Of a DNA stretch of 64,000 bases, positions 9,448-17,362 are shown one piece after another (the first letter of the stretch is position 1; each line of letters starts with the position of its first letter). The notes beneath the pieces are model-generated. The model was not told the DNA's origin. It saw nothing but the letters and a program-made list of their open reading frames with translations, and searched no databases. The stretch covers positions 248,001 to 312,000 of the forward strand of contig NZ_JADBEM010000001.1 in assembly GCF_014873875.1 (NCBI RefSeq), written 5' to 3'. The stretch comes from Actinopolymorpha pittospori (GTDB lineage: Bacteria; Actinomycetota; Actinomycetes; Propionibacteriales; Actinopolymorphaceae). The translations under genes and the position numbers were made by a program.

Positions 9448-11019
9448 TCAGCCGGACCGAGTCGTCGCCGTCAGATGGTGCAGGACCGAGGATGGCCGAT
9501 AGCTGCCGTAGGTGGCACTGACCACGGCCGGAGACGATCGCTGGGCGACGATCACGGTGTAGCACTGGTCGGCGATGATCCGCTGGACGTCGGCGAGCAG
9601 GGAGGACCGCTCGGCCGAACCGGTTGTCGCCGACAGCCTGGCCACGAGCGCGTCGAGATCCGGATCGGCGACGCCGCCAAAGTTCCTCGAGCCGTGTGTG
9701 GTGAGGAAGTCGTGCAGAGGGGCCACCGGGTCGTAGGTGTAACCGAGGGTACCGTCGAAGGATAAGCCCACATCCCATGCCCGCCGGTCCTCCATCGCCT
9801 CGTAGTTGTTGGGGACCTCGCTGATGTCCACGTCGAAGCCGAGCGGGCGCAGCTGTGACTCCATCGCGACGGCGATCGTTCTGGTGTCCGGCTGCTGGGG
9901 ATATGTCAGCAACCGGATCGCAAGCGGTACGCCGCCCTTACTACGGACACCGTCGGTGCCGACGCGCCAGCCGGCATCCTCGAGAAGGTCGCGGGCTCTG
10001 GCGGTGTTTGTCTGCTGGGTCGGCTGAGCGAAGGACATCGACTCTGGGAACAGCCCTGTGGGAGTGCTGTAGATGCCGTCCAGCACCTCCTCCGCGATCG
10101 CCTGATAGTCGATGCCGGCCGCGATTGCCTGCCGGACGGCGCGGTCACGCATCGGCAGCTTGTGCAGGTTGAGGAACGCCCGGAGTTGCTGGAGCGGCTG
10201 ACGAGCGAGGGCCATGCGCGGACCCGCTTTCGCGGTCCGCAACGGTCCGAGCAACTCCGTCGGTGGATACAGGGCGACGTCGGCCTCACCGCCGCGAACG
10301 GCCAACACCCGTGCCTGCCCGTCCGGAACGAACCGGACGCGAGCGCCGGCGAGCACCACCTCGCCACCCCAGTAGTCCTCGTTGCGTTCGAGGACCATCT
10401 CCTCCGCGGAAAGCTTGGTCACGTCGAAGGGGCCGGTGTAAATGCCCTGTCCGACAAGCTCTTGGACGTCCTGCCCTGCCCGTGCGACCGCCTCGACGTC
10501 GAACACCGAGATCATCTGTTCGTCCGCGAGCAGATTCGGCAGGTCAGCCACCGGCTCGGCGGTGGTGAGCCGCAAGGTGCCTCCATCGAGCACTTTCACC
10601 TCCACCCCGGGGATCCGCTCCTCCACGAGCGGGTTGGCTGCGATGTGCCGATCGAAGACCGCCTTCAATGTCCTCGCGTCCAGCTTCCTACCGTTGGCGA
10701 ATGTGACGTTCGGCCGCAACACCAGCTTCCAGGATGTCGGGGACTCAGGGGTCAGTCTCTCCAACAGCCATGGTTCGACCTGACCTTCCTCGGTGGCCCG
10801 CATCAGCATCTCGCCGTAGCCCCACTCCGGTGACCAGAAGCCCTGCTGGATGGGATCAAGGCTCCTCACCACGAACGGGGTGACGAACCGTACGACGTCT
10901 TCGCGAGTGGAGCTGGCCGTGCGAGGGCCTTCGGCCGCGGGCGGGCCGGCCGCCGAACACGCGGCGAGGACGCTGACCAGGGCGACGGCAAGGGCACACC
11001 ACAGTCGCGTACGCGACAT
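9448..11019 (-). CDS. Family 5 extracellular solute-binding lipoprotein (NikA/opine-metallophore receptor-like)
   Basis: This 523-residue lipoprotein starts at ATG 11019, with signal peptide and lipobox SVLAACSA at about residues 16-23. It belongs to the large peptide/nickel binding-protein family: EEGQVEPWLLERLTPES early on, NVTFANGRKLDARTLKAVFD at about residue 90, and AVRQAIAAGIDYQAIAEEVL near residue 290. Such receptors bind peptides, nickel-histidine or opine metallophores. A Zur-like box 65 bases upstream suggests the cargo is a zinc complex. It heads the importer operon (receptor, two permeases, fused ATPase). Confidence 0.9.
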   Translation of the reverse strand: MSRTRLWCALAVALVSVLAACSAAGPPAAEGPRTASSTREDVVRFVTPFVVRSLDPIQQGFWSPEWGYGEMLMRATEEGQVEPWLLERLTPESPTSWKLVLRPNVTFANGRKLDARTLKAVFDRHIAANPLVEERIPGVEVKVLDGGTLRLTTAEPVADLPNLLADEQMISVFDVEAVARAGQDVQELVGQGIYTGPFDVTKLSAEEMVLERNEDYWGGEVVLAGARVRFVPDGQARVLAVRGGEADVALYPPTELLGPLRTAKAGPRMALARQPLQQLRAFLNLHKLPMRDRAVRQAIAAGIDYQAIAEEVLDGIYSTPTGLFPESMSFAQPTQQTNTARARDLLEDAGWRVGTDGVRSKGGVPLAIRLLTYPQQPDTRTIAVAMESQLRPLGFDVDISEVPNNYEAMEDRRAWDVGLSFDGTLGYTYDPVAPLHDFLTTHGSRNFGGVADPDLDALVARLSATTGSAERSSLLADVQRIIADQCYTVIVAQRSSPAVVSATYGSYRPSSVLHHLTATTRSG

Positions 11020-11081
11020 CTGACCACACTCCGGATGAGAAGGCACTTGCCGTGGGGGCGACCGAGTTCCCGTCAGAGTGT

Positions 11082-11100
11082 AATGAAAATCGCTCTCATT
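11082..11100 (-). promoter_or_regulatory. Zur-like operator (site C)
   Basis: AATGAAAATCGCTCTCATT is a 19-base imperfect palindrome with AATGA/TCATT outer arms. It lies in the 106-base gap between the CooC-like gene and the importer operon, suggesting that the importer has its own zinc-responsive promoter. Confidence 0.75.
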
Positions 11101-11125
11101 TGCGATAGGAGCGCCCCTAAGATCC

Positions 11126-12094
11126 TCATGTCGGCGACGGCGCCAGGGTCGCCGGGCCGAGTACGAAGTCCGGGTCGATCTGCGCGGCGAGATCCCGGCC
11201 CGTGGCGGCATTGGCCCAGGCTTCGGCGTTTCGCAGATGGAACTGCACCGCCTGCCTGGTGAAGCGCTCCCAGTCCTGCACCGTGCACTCGACCTCCTCA
11301 CGCATGCGCTGGAGTACAGCGACGTTGAACGGCTCCAGATCTTCGATGGGGCGGCTACATCCCTGCTCGGCAGCTCGCACATGCGCCGACATACCAAGGC
11401 AGGCGAACAGGTCAGCGCCGATCTCCTCCTCGAGGAACGCCCTGTCCGCAGCGTCGCCGACCTTGTTGCCGAGGACCGAGAGCGCGACGTCGTACTCGCG
11501 CGCGTAGTCCAGGTACTGCCGATACACCCCGACGCTTCGCATGGTCGGCTCACACACGACGAACGTGCGGTCGAAACGGGTGAACAGGCCGGAGGCGAAG
11601 GCGTCAGCTCCTGCTGTCATGTCCACCACGACGTACTCGTCCGGGGCGTCGACGAGGTGGTTAAGGATCAACTCCACCGCACCGACCTTGGAGTGGTAGC
11701 AGGCCACACCAAGGTCGGACTCCGCGAACCCACCCGTCACCGCGAGGCGAACCCCTCCCCACCCGCGCAGGCATCGCTCCCAGATCGGATTCTGCTCCGT
11801 TATCCGCAGCAGCCGCGAACCCCGGCCAGGCGGAGTAGTCTTCACCATCTCAGCCGCCGAAGCGATCCGGTGGTTGTCACCTCGCAGGTACTCCTTGATC
11901 TCGGTGAGATATTCACCCAACGGAAGAACCTCGGCGCCCTCCCCAGATGGCACCCCCAGTGCGGCGGCGAGATTCTGGTTGATGTCCGCGTCCACGGCGA
12001 GCACCGTCCGCCCCTGAGACGCGAAGTAGGAACTGACCAGCGCGGCGAGCGTCGTCTTCCCAGCGCCACCCTTACCAACAAAAGCGATCTTCAT
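11126..12094 (-). CDS. CooC/MinD-like P-loop ATPase with a CxH variant of the CooC metal motif
   Basis: This 322-residue protein starts at ATG 12094. Its N-terminus MKIAFVGKGGAGKTT has the deviant Walker A of the SIMIBI ATPases; DADINQNLAAALG at residues 35-47 is the CooC-type switch region. VVVDMTAGADAF (155-166) is the Walker B region. CooC, the nickel-insertion ATPase of CO dehydrogenase, binds metal through a CxC pair at the dimer interface. At the corresponding place this protein has C132-Y-H134, then SKVGAVELIL. No CO dehydrogenase genes are visible. It lies upstream of the metal-type importer and has its own Zur-like box, so a metal-handling or metal-insertion role is likely; the client is unknown. 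Confidence 0.8.
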   Translation of the reverse strand: MKIAFVGKGGAGKTTLAALVSSYFASQGRTVLAVDADINQNLAAALGVPSGEGAEVLPLGEYLTEIKEYLRGDNHRIASAAEMVKTTPPGRGSRLLRITEQNPIWERCLRGWGGVRLAVTGGFAESDLGVACYHSKVGAVELILNHLVDAPDEYVVVDMTAGADAFASGLFTRFDRTFVVCEPTMRSVGVYRQYLDYAREYDVALSVLGNKVGDAADRAFLEEEIGADLFACLGMSAHVRAAEQGCSRPIEDLEPFNVAVLQRMREEVECTVQDWERFTRQAVQFHLRNAEAWANAATGRDLAAQIDPDFVLGPATLAPSPT

Positions 12095-12124
12095 AAGCGG
12101 GCTCTTTCGATTCGCGAGGCTGCT

Positions 12125-12139
12125 TGCAAACCGTTTTCA
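12125..12139 (-). promoter_or_regulatory. Zur-like operator (site D)
   Basis: TGCAAACCGTTTTCA lies 31 bases upstream of the CooC-like ATPase start, a typical repressor position. Confidence 0.75.
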
Positions 12140-12219
12140 TACCCATGTTCGCTGTGGGGTGTCAAGCGGTCGCTGCGCGTTTCCGGCAACCTGCCATTGC
12201 GGGGATGGTGCCGAAGCTA

Positions 12220-12665
12220 GATCTCTGCCGACATCGAGTGGACGAGCGGGTCGCCCGTCAGTTCCTCGGTCATCACAACGGGGTCGAGGACGTCGGCAGC
12301 GTAATGCGCACCGACGGCTGTCCGGCCAGTCAGGACGGACCGGACCGCGGCAGCCATCGGCGGCCTCAAGCACGCGGTCGACGTGGTCCTCGACACCGAG
12401 ACGGAAGCGTCTGCCCATGCCATCGCGAGCGCCACGCCGGGTAGTCGCCTAGGCTGATCAGCTTCCCCGTTGCCGTACGACACAGCGGCACAGGCGTAGG
12501 CGAAAGCCCCAGGCGAGCGCCCAGTACCTGTCGTAGCGCGGTCCTCGTCGCGATCGGCGCCGACCGAGTCGGCTCGTGACGGATCTTCGCGAACTCGGCC
12601 CGTTCGACAGCACTGAGCGTGTCTTCGTCCACCGCCCACCCGAGCGGATCGAAGCTCCATATCCG
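12220..12665 (-). pseudogene. Sfp-type 4'-phosphopantetheinyl transferase, degraded relic
   Basis: One minus-strand frame (about 12665-12440) reads WSFDPLGWAVDEDTLSAVER and continues with TRTALRQVLGARLGLSP and RTATGKLISLGDYPAW. This matches the N-terminal half of Sfp-type transferases, including the arginine-rich helix and the TxTGKP-like block. No start codon precedes it in frame. The part that should carry the metal- and CoA-binding motifs is out of frame (SVSRTT in another frame, then loss of the family pattern). Such enzymes load pantetheine arms onto carrier proteins of nonribosomal synthetases. A carrier-protein relic lies 1.2 kb away, so the two likely derive from one lost pathway. Confidence 0.6.
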
Positions 12666-12724
12666 CCCTAGGTCACCCTAAAGGGAGGACAGTCCTGCCG
12701 GGCCTAGCCTAGGATACATGGAGT

Positions 12725-12739
12725 CGATAACGATTTTCA
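12725..12739 (+). promoter_or_regulatory. Zur-like operator (site E)
   Basis: CGATAACGATTTTCA, followed by TTA, lies 27 bases before the GTG of the flavoprotein relic at 12766. An upstream open-frame ATG at 12718 runs through the box and is not the real start. Confidence 0.75.
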
Positions 12740-12765
12740 TTAGCACGAATGGGGCGCCCGGACGC

Positions 12766-13606
12766 GTGACGGACTTTGATGTGGTCGTTCTTCGTGGCGG
12801 CCAGACCGGACTGAGCGCGGCACTGCTCCTTGGCCGCCAGAGCCGCCGGGTTCTCGTGGTGGACGCCGGCAACGCACCGGCTCAGGGGATGCACACGCTG
12901 GTGAGCAGACTTTCCCGCTGCGGAGCTGCTTCAAGTCGGTCGCGCCGATCTCGCCGCGTACATGACGGTGGAGGTCCACCACGGTCAGGTCGACGCTACG
13001 AAGGGCACGCCTGGCGGCTTCACCGTGGAACTGGCGGATCGTACGAGGGTCGAGGCCGGCCGGCTGATCCTCACCACGGAGCAGGTGGACGAAGTTACCG
13101 GCGTATCGGGCCTGACCGAACGCTTCGGGTCCAGCGTGTTCCGCCGCCGCTTCTGCCACGAATGCGAAGCGCGCGGCAAGACGCTCGCGGTGGTCGGTCA
13201 GACGCCTCCGCAGGCGACGCAGGCCCTCTACGTCGCCGACCGGCTCACCAGGCATGGGATCGCCATACGTCACGCACTGCTGGTCAAAGTTGAGAGGGAA
13301 CTCGATGCGTTGGTCCTGTACTTCGAAGACGGCGCCCAACTGGCCAGGCAGGCGATCTTCCACCGGCCGACCCGCCAGCAGGCGTCCCTGGCGACCGATC
13401 TCGGGTGCGAACTGCTTCCGGACGGATGTGTGCGTGTCGACCAGTTCCAGCGCACAACCGTTCGTGGTGTGTTCGCGGCGGGAGACATGGCCCAGCTGGC
13501 GGCGCTGCCGGATGCGCTCACGTTCGTCGTGATGGGGGCCGCCGACGGCGTATGTGCGGTCGGATCATTAGCCGGTCCGGGAGCCGTGCGGGCCACCCAG
13601 GGCTGA
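12766..13606 (+). pseudogene. Thioredoxin-reductase-like FAD/NAD(P) flavoprotein, frameshifted
   Basis: Frame 1 from GTG 12766 begins TDFDVVVLRGGQTGLSAAL (an altered dinucleotide motif; GGGPAGL is usual) and continues to GMHTLVSR. From about 12905 the homology moves to another frame: ADFPAAELLQVGRADLAAY, then ELADRTRVEAGRLIL, FCHECEARGKTLAVVG, and the FAD-closing block RTTVRGVFAAGDMAQLAALP. One single-base indel near 12900 explains the break. The second dinucleotide motif reads VVGQTPPQ rather than GGG-type, so the protein may have been poor even before the frameshift. It has a Zur-like box directly upstream. Confidence 0.75.
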
Positions 13607-13689
13607 TCTGCCCTCGATCCTGGCGCCGGCAGGGTAGGGGGCCATGACCGACCCGCCACCAACCGGCACACCACTGGGTGGTGGTGTCA

Positions 13690-13940
13690 TGACGGTCGTC
13701 ACGCTGGACAGGACGCCCACCCCGCGAACGGCTGCCGGCAGGCCGACCAGTGTAGGAAGGCCGAGAAACTCCCGGACGGGAACGACCACCCAACCTCGGT
13801 CGCCACCTGCCGCAGCGCCCCGGATGGCGAGGAGGAAATCACCGCCTAGGTCGAAGAAGTCCGCGGCTCGGTCGCTTCGCGGCCGCCTCGCCACAGCACC
13901 ACATCCCAGACCGCGGCGCTTCTTGCTGGCGCAGCCACAG
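13690..13940 (-). pseudogene. Peptidyl carrier protein (NRPS thiolation) domain relic
   Basis: A minus-strand frame contains ADFFDLGGDFLLAIR followed by VVVPVREFLGLPTLVGLPAA. This is the phosphopantetheine-attachment segment and third-helix region of a carrier protein (usual core DDFFDLGGDSLLAIR). The serine that carries the pantetheine arm is replaced by Phe. The first helix (AAVWDVVLW) is visible just upstream in another frame. No adenylation or condensation domain was recognised. It is inactive as seen, and together with the transferase relic at 12220-12665 it implies a former nonribosomal-peptide gene cluster. Confidence 0.6.
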
Positions 13941-14042
13941 CGACAACTCGGACCTGCGTGCCTGCGGGCAACCCACCCCGAACCCGAGTCCCCGCCGCGC
14001 GGATCACCCACTGACGCGGCGACCCGAGCATCACCCCGAGCC

Positions 14043-14447
14043 TCACGACGATAGCGCTTGGCTGAGGCGCCGGGAGGGCGTGAACGCGTACAAAGCCAAC
14101 ACGTCCGACGGCTCTACCAAGCCAGGACCACCGGCCCGAACCCAGGCAGCGATGACGTCCACGACCTCGAGGTCGTTGACCAGTCCCAACCACATTGGGC
14201 GACCCCCGGCAGTCCGGCCCGTCGCCGAAGGTTGCACCACAAGGACGTTGCCGTACGCACAGACGTCAAGGCAGCCGCTGAGTCGTACCCGTACGTCGCT
14301 GCCCAGGGCATGGCACAGCCTGGCGAGCTGGGCAGCATGGTCGATCCGCGACACCTTTGCGGTTCCACAGCAGCAGCCCCGGCACACGGTCACCGTGCAC
14401 GACGCGCCCACGTGCGCAGCCGGACTGGAGATCTCTCTACGAGCCAT
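14043..14447 (-). CDS. (2Fe-2S) thioredoxin-like ferredoxin protein
   Basis: This 134-residue protein starts at ATG 14447 behind a CGGAGGACC ribosome site. The N-terminus has CRGCCCGT (about residues 23-30). The second cysteine pair lies in SGCLDVCAYGNVLVV (about 77-91). This Cx(n)C...CxxxC layout is that of the thioredoxin-fold (2Fe-2S) ferredoxins, as in COG3411. The C-terminal helix VVDVIAAWVRAGG is also typical. Its likely job is electron transfer or metal-centre handling. It is divergent from the second methyltransferase and shares one Zur-like box with it (14613-14627). The electron donor and partner are unknown. Confidence 0.75.
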   Translation of the reverse strand: MARREISSPAAHVGASCTVTVCRGCCCGTAKVSRIDHAAQLARLCHALGSDVRVRLSGCLDVCAYGNVLVVQPSATGRTAGGRPMWLGLVNDLEVVDVIAAWVRAGGPGLVEPSDVLALYAFTPSRRLSQALSS

Positions 14448-14612
14448 GAGCTAGGTCCTCCGAAGATCAGTGGCAGACGAGGCGTCACCGAGCCGGATCG
14501 GCCTGGCAGAGTGCGCCTAAGCTAAGTGAGGACGCGAACGTCCTTACTCTCGACATCCACGCGCCGGCCAACCGGCACCCGCGTCGTAGTAGTTCCTTCG
14601 GCTCTATTATAA

Positions 14613-14627
14613 TGACAATCGTTATCA
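14613..14627. promoter_or_regulatory. Zur-like operator (site F), shared by divergent genes
   Basis: TGACAATCGTTATCA sits between the ferredoxin gene (start 14447, leftward) and the methyltransferase (start 14657, rightward, 29 bases away). The apparent ATG at 14612 overlaps the operator and is not a likely translation start. Confidence 0.8.
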
Positions 14628-14656
14628 ATTACCGTCGAAGGCGCGGGAGTACTCAC

Positions 14657-15505
14657 GTGGAGCGGCTCGACCCCAGACTTGAGGCCTACCTTCAAACCAA
14701 TCGGGCTTTCATGGCACCGGCTGTGGAGCTTGCCATCGCTTCGCTGCAGCTGACGCAGGCATCGCAGATCCTCGACGCCGGCACAGGTGGGGGCGGGGCG
14801 CTGGCACCACTGGTGAGGGCGTCTGCCGCTGACACCACCGTGCTGGGGATCGATCTGAACCCTGGCGTCATCTCCATGGCGGCCGAACATGCCGAGAAGA
14901 ACGGCGTGAGCGAACGGGTGGAGCTCAGCGTGGGTGATCTCCGGGATCTCCTGACAGAGTCCGCTAACGCAGACGGAACGTTTGATGCCATCTGGGCCAG
15001 CGACGTGGTCTGGCCCGGCAACTTCAAGAAGCCCCTCGATGTGGTACGGAAGATGGCAGCCGCCCTGAAGTCGGATGGCACCCTCGCGCTCTTCTACAGC
15101 AACTACTACCAGGCGATGTTCTTGCCCGGTCACTCCCGTCTCGAACGGCAGCTTCGGACCGCTTCGGAACTGCGCTGGGGGCTTCCCGGGGCTGGTCCCA
15201 CACACTCTGAACGCCATGTCGAATGGCTGATCCTAGCCGGGCTGAACGACGTCGACGTCCGCATCTTCCCGAGGGTCGGGTTCCCCGTCGACAGCGACCC
15301 CACCGTCCGCCCCTACCTGGAACAGACGGTGTTCCCGGAACTACTGGAGTCCGCCAGATCATGCGGCAGCGAAGCCGGCATGTCAGCCACCGACATCGCG
15401 GATGCCGAGGAACTACTCTCCCCTGAGAGCGCACGCTACCTGCCCGAGCAGCCCGGCTACTACGTAGTACATCCGACGATTCTTGTGACGGGTCGGCGTC
15501 GTTAG
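14657..15505 (+). CDS. Class I SAM-dependent methyltransferase (Zur-box gene 2)
   Basis: I place the start at GTG 14657, which follows GGGAG; the in-frame ATG at 14612 is inside the operator. The resulting protein has 282 residues. Motif I is QILDAGTGGGGALAPLV, the acidic loop is VLGIDLNPGVISMAAEHA, and the post-II region is FDAIWASDVVWPGNFKKPLD. The C-terminal half carries an unusually long cap with aromatic residues (LFYSNYYQAMFLPGHSRL). The substrate cannot be inferred. It is unlike the first methyltransferase in sequence. A third, broken methyltransferase follows downstream, so several methylation steps may have belonged to one pathway. Confidence 0.85.
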   Translation: MERLDPRLEAYLQTNRAFMAPAVELAIASLQLTQASQILDAGTGGGGALAPLVRASAADTTVLGIDLNPGVISMAAEHAEKNGVSERVELSVGDLRDLLTESANADGTFDAIWASDVVWPGNFKKPLDVVRKMAAALKSDGTLALFYSNYYQAMFLPGHSRLERQLRTASELRWGLPGAGPTHSERHVEWLILAGLNDVDVRIFPRVGFPVDSDPTVRPYLEQTVFPELLESARSCGSEAGMSATDIADAEELLSPESARYLPEQPGYYVVHPTILVTGRRR

Positions 15506-15752
15506 TCTAGGAAGGGACAGAGCGTCCACCTCGTTGGTTGCGGCAGCGTTGGTCACGGCAGTCTGGCGCATTCGCGTGTGGCCGCTTCAGCTCTGTTCAG
15601 TCACCGAGTCGCAGCGGCCCCAACGATCACTCCGGAAAAGATTGCCAAAAAGCGAGCGGGATCGACACGCGATCGCTCGCTGCCCAGCATGACGGCCTGA
15701 CCCGGCCCCGGATACCACCGATCTCGGAGCAAGCAAGCGCACAGGACCGCAA

Positions 15753-16700
15753 ATGACCGACCAGCCAGCCGTCAACAACAGCTCGGCCCTCGACTGTGCG
15801 GAAGCATGAGCGACCTCGAGCGCGGCACATGATGACGCATACGCCGACTTGGCCGCGACACTGACCGAACCGACCGACACACTGGCACTCGTCGGCTGCG
15901 GGAACCGGCATGGCGAAGGCTCTCGCCTTGGACTACCGCCGGGCGGCAAGATCGTCGCTCGACGCCACGCCGGGGATCCTCGAGGCAGCCCTTACCAACC
16001 TCGCCGAGGCCGATTCGACTCCACCCGCGCGGAGGTCGTCCACCACGACCTCGAGCACAGGCTCGAGGGGCTCCGCCCCGTGGTGACAGGGACGCCTGAA
16101 CTCATCATCTGGGCACCTGCCGTCGTTCACCACATGAGTGACCAGCAAGCTGCGATAGACGCGCCCTCGCAGGCCCGCTGGCCCGCCGGTGGCCGACTGG
16201 CACTGGCTGAAGGTGGTGCGGGGGTTCCCACCTGCCCTGGGAGGTCGGCGCCGGCGCGCCGGGGCTGGAGATGCGGCTCCATTGGGGATCAAGGCCAAAC
16301 GGCTGGCCCGGGCCGCGGCGGACGGACGATCGTCTCCGAGGTCGACTTGGCTGTCACCGTCGGCGAGACCGTCGCACTGATTAGCCCAATGGCTCGACGA
16401 AGTCGTCGTTTTAGCGCTCCTCGGCCGCCCTGTGCGCGCCGGCGAGTGGCGCACACTCATGCGACAGGCGCTACCAGGCAGGGTCTCGATGCCGTACAGA
16501 TGGACCGACGCACTCAACCGGGCTGGCCTGATCGACATTACGACACGCTCCGCGCTCCTGGAACGACCCGCACCCTCACTCCCCCAGGACACTGAACGCG
16601 TCGTGGACTCCCTCCACTCCCGTGTCGACCGGCTTCGCGGGACCGGCCCGCTCACCCAGACGGCCTCGTCACCTGGGAGCTCGACACCGGCCACTCTTCA
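15753..16700 (+). pseudogene. Class I SAM-dependent methyltransferase, multiply frameshifted
   Basis: Homology hops between frames. About 15753-15810 reads MTDQPAVNN; 15850-15900 has TDTLALVGCGN (degraded motif I). Then ALDYRRAARSSLDATPGILE, VVHHDLEHRLEGL, ELIIWAPAVVHHMSDQQAA and GGRLALAEGG follow the methyltransferase order. The tail reads VRAGEWRTLMRQALPGRVS and NRAGLIDITTRSALLERP. At least four frame changes are needed, so the gene is dead. It is in the same orientation as the intact methyltransferase at 14657 and resembles the same broad superfamily. No Zur-like box was seen in front of it. Confidence 0.65.
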
Positions 16701-16831
16701 TGGCTCGGTCACCGCATTTGATCTCTTCATCCTTGAAGCCGTCCCGTCATGTCGGACGCCGACCGCGCACGCCCCTGTGCCCGTGAAATCGTCGACATCG
16801 AGCAGCATCCGGGCCATCGTGTCATCGCTCA

Positions 16832-17070
16832 CCTCACGGTCGCATGGTGGTTCGCGGCCTTCGCGACTCGGTTGTCGTCGTCCACGCTGGCGTTGTAGGC
16901 GGCGATCGCGTTGATCCAGTTCGCGGCGACGATGGGGGCGCCGCCGGCCTCGCACAGGTAGGAGGCGACGGTCAGTGCGGCGTCTTCGATCTGATTGATG
17001 TTGGTGACGCCGACGCCGTTGCCATCCCGGGCGGCGTCGGTCCAGGTGGAAGGGATGGCGGCCGCGTCTC
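16832..17070 (-). pseudogene. Lytic transglycosylase-like fragment
   Basis: About 80 residues read AAIPSTWTDAARDGNG, then NINQIEDAALTVASYLCEAG, then WINAIAAYNASVDDDNRVA. This is the typical C-terminal end of a lytic transglycosylase domain in secreted actinobacterial proteins. The catalytic glutamate part and signal peptide are absent. The bases further upstream (17071-17190) hold another unassigned short fragment. It is a 5'-truncated relic. Confidence 0.55.
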
Positions 17071-17362
17071 GCGCAGGTTGCGTCGAGGGTCTCGATGACG
17101 TTGTGCTCTTCGAGCGGGGCATAGTTGGACAACGTGACATCCGCATAGACCACGTTGCGGGGCCACCCAGCAGATGGGTACAGCATCACCCCGCGATCGA
17201 CGAGTTGACCGGCGAGCTACTGCGGCGACGCCGGCTCGTCGAGCAGCGCAGGCATCGTCCGCACTCATCTGGTCCATTCGGCACGCGCGGCCCCCCTCGA
17301 TGGAGCGGAACCGCGCCAGAGACCCCCATCTGGTCGATACGCACATGGGGGTATCTATGTGA

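Noticed and set aside
12665..12712. IdeR/DmdR-like iron box (CCTAGGTCACCCTAAAGG and CCTAGCCTAGGATA) in front of the flavoprotein
   Set aside because: The match to TTAGGTTAGGCTAACCTAA is partial, and a much better Zur-like box lies next to it at 12725.
14612..14656. ATG 14612 as start of the second methyltransferase
   Set aside because: It lies inside the operator palindrome and lacks a ribosome site; GTG 14657 has GGGAG in front.
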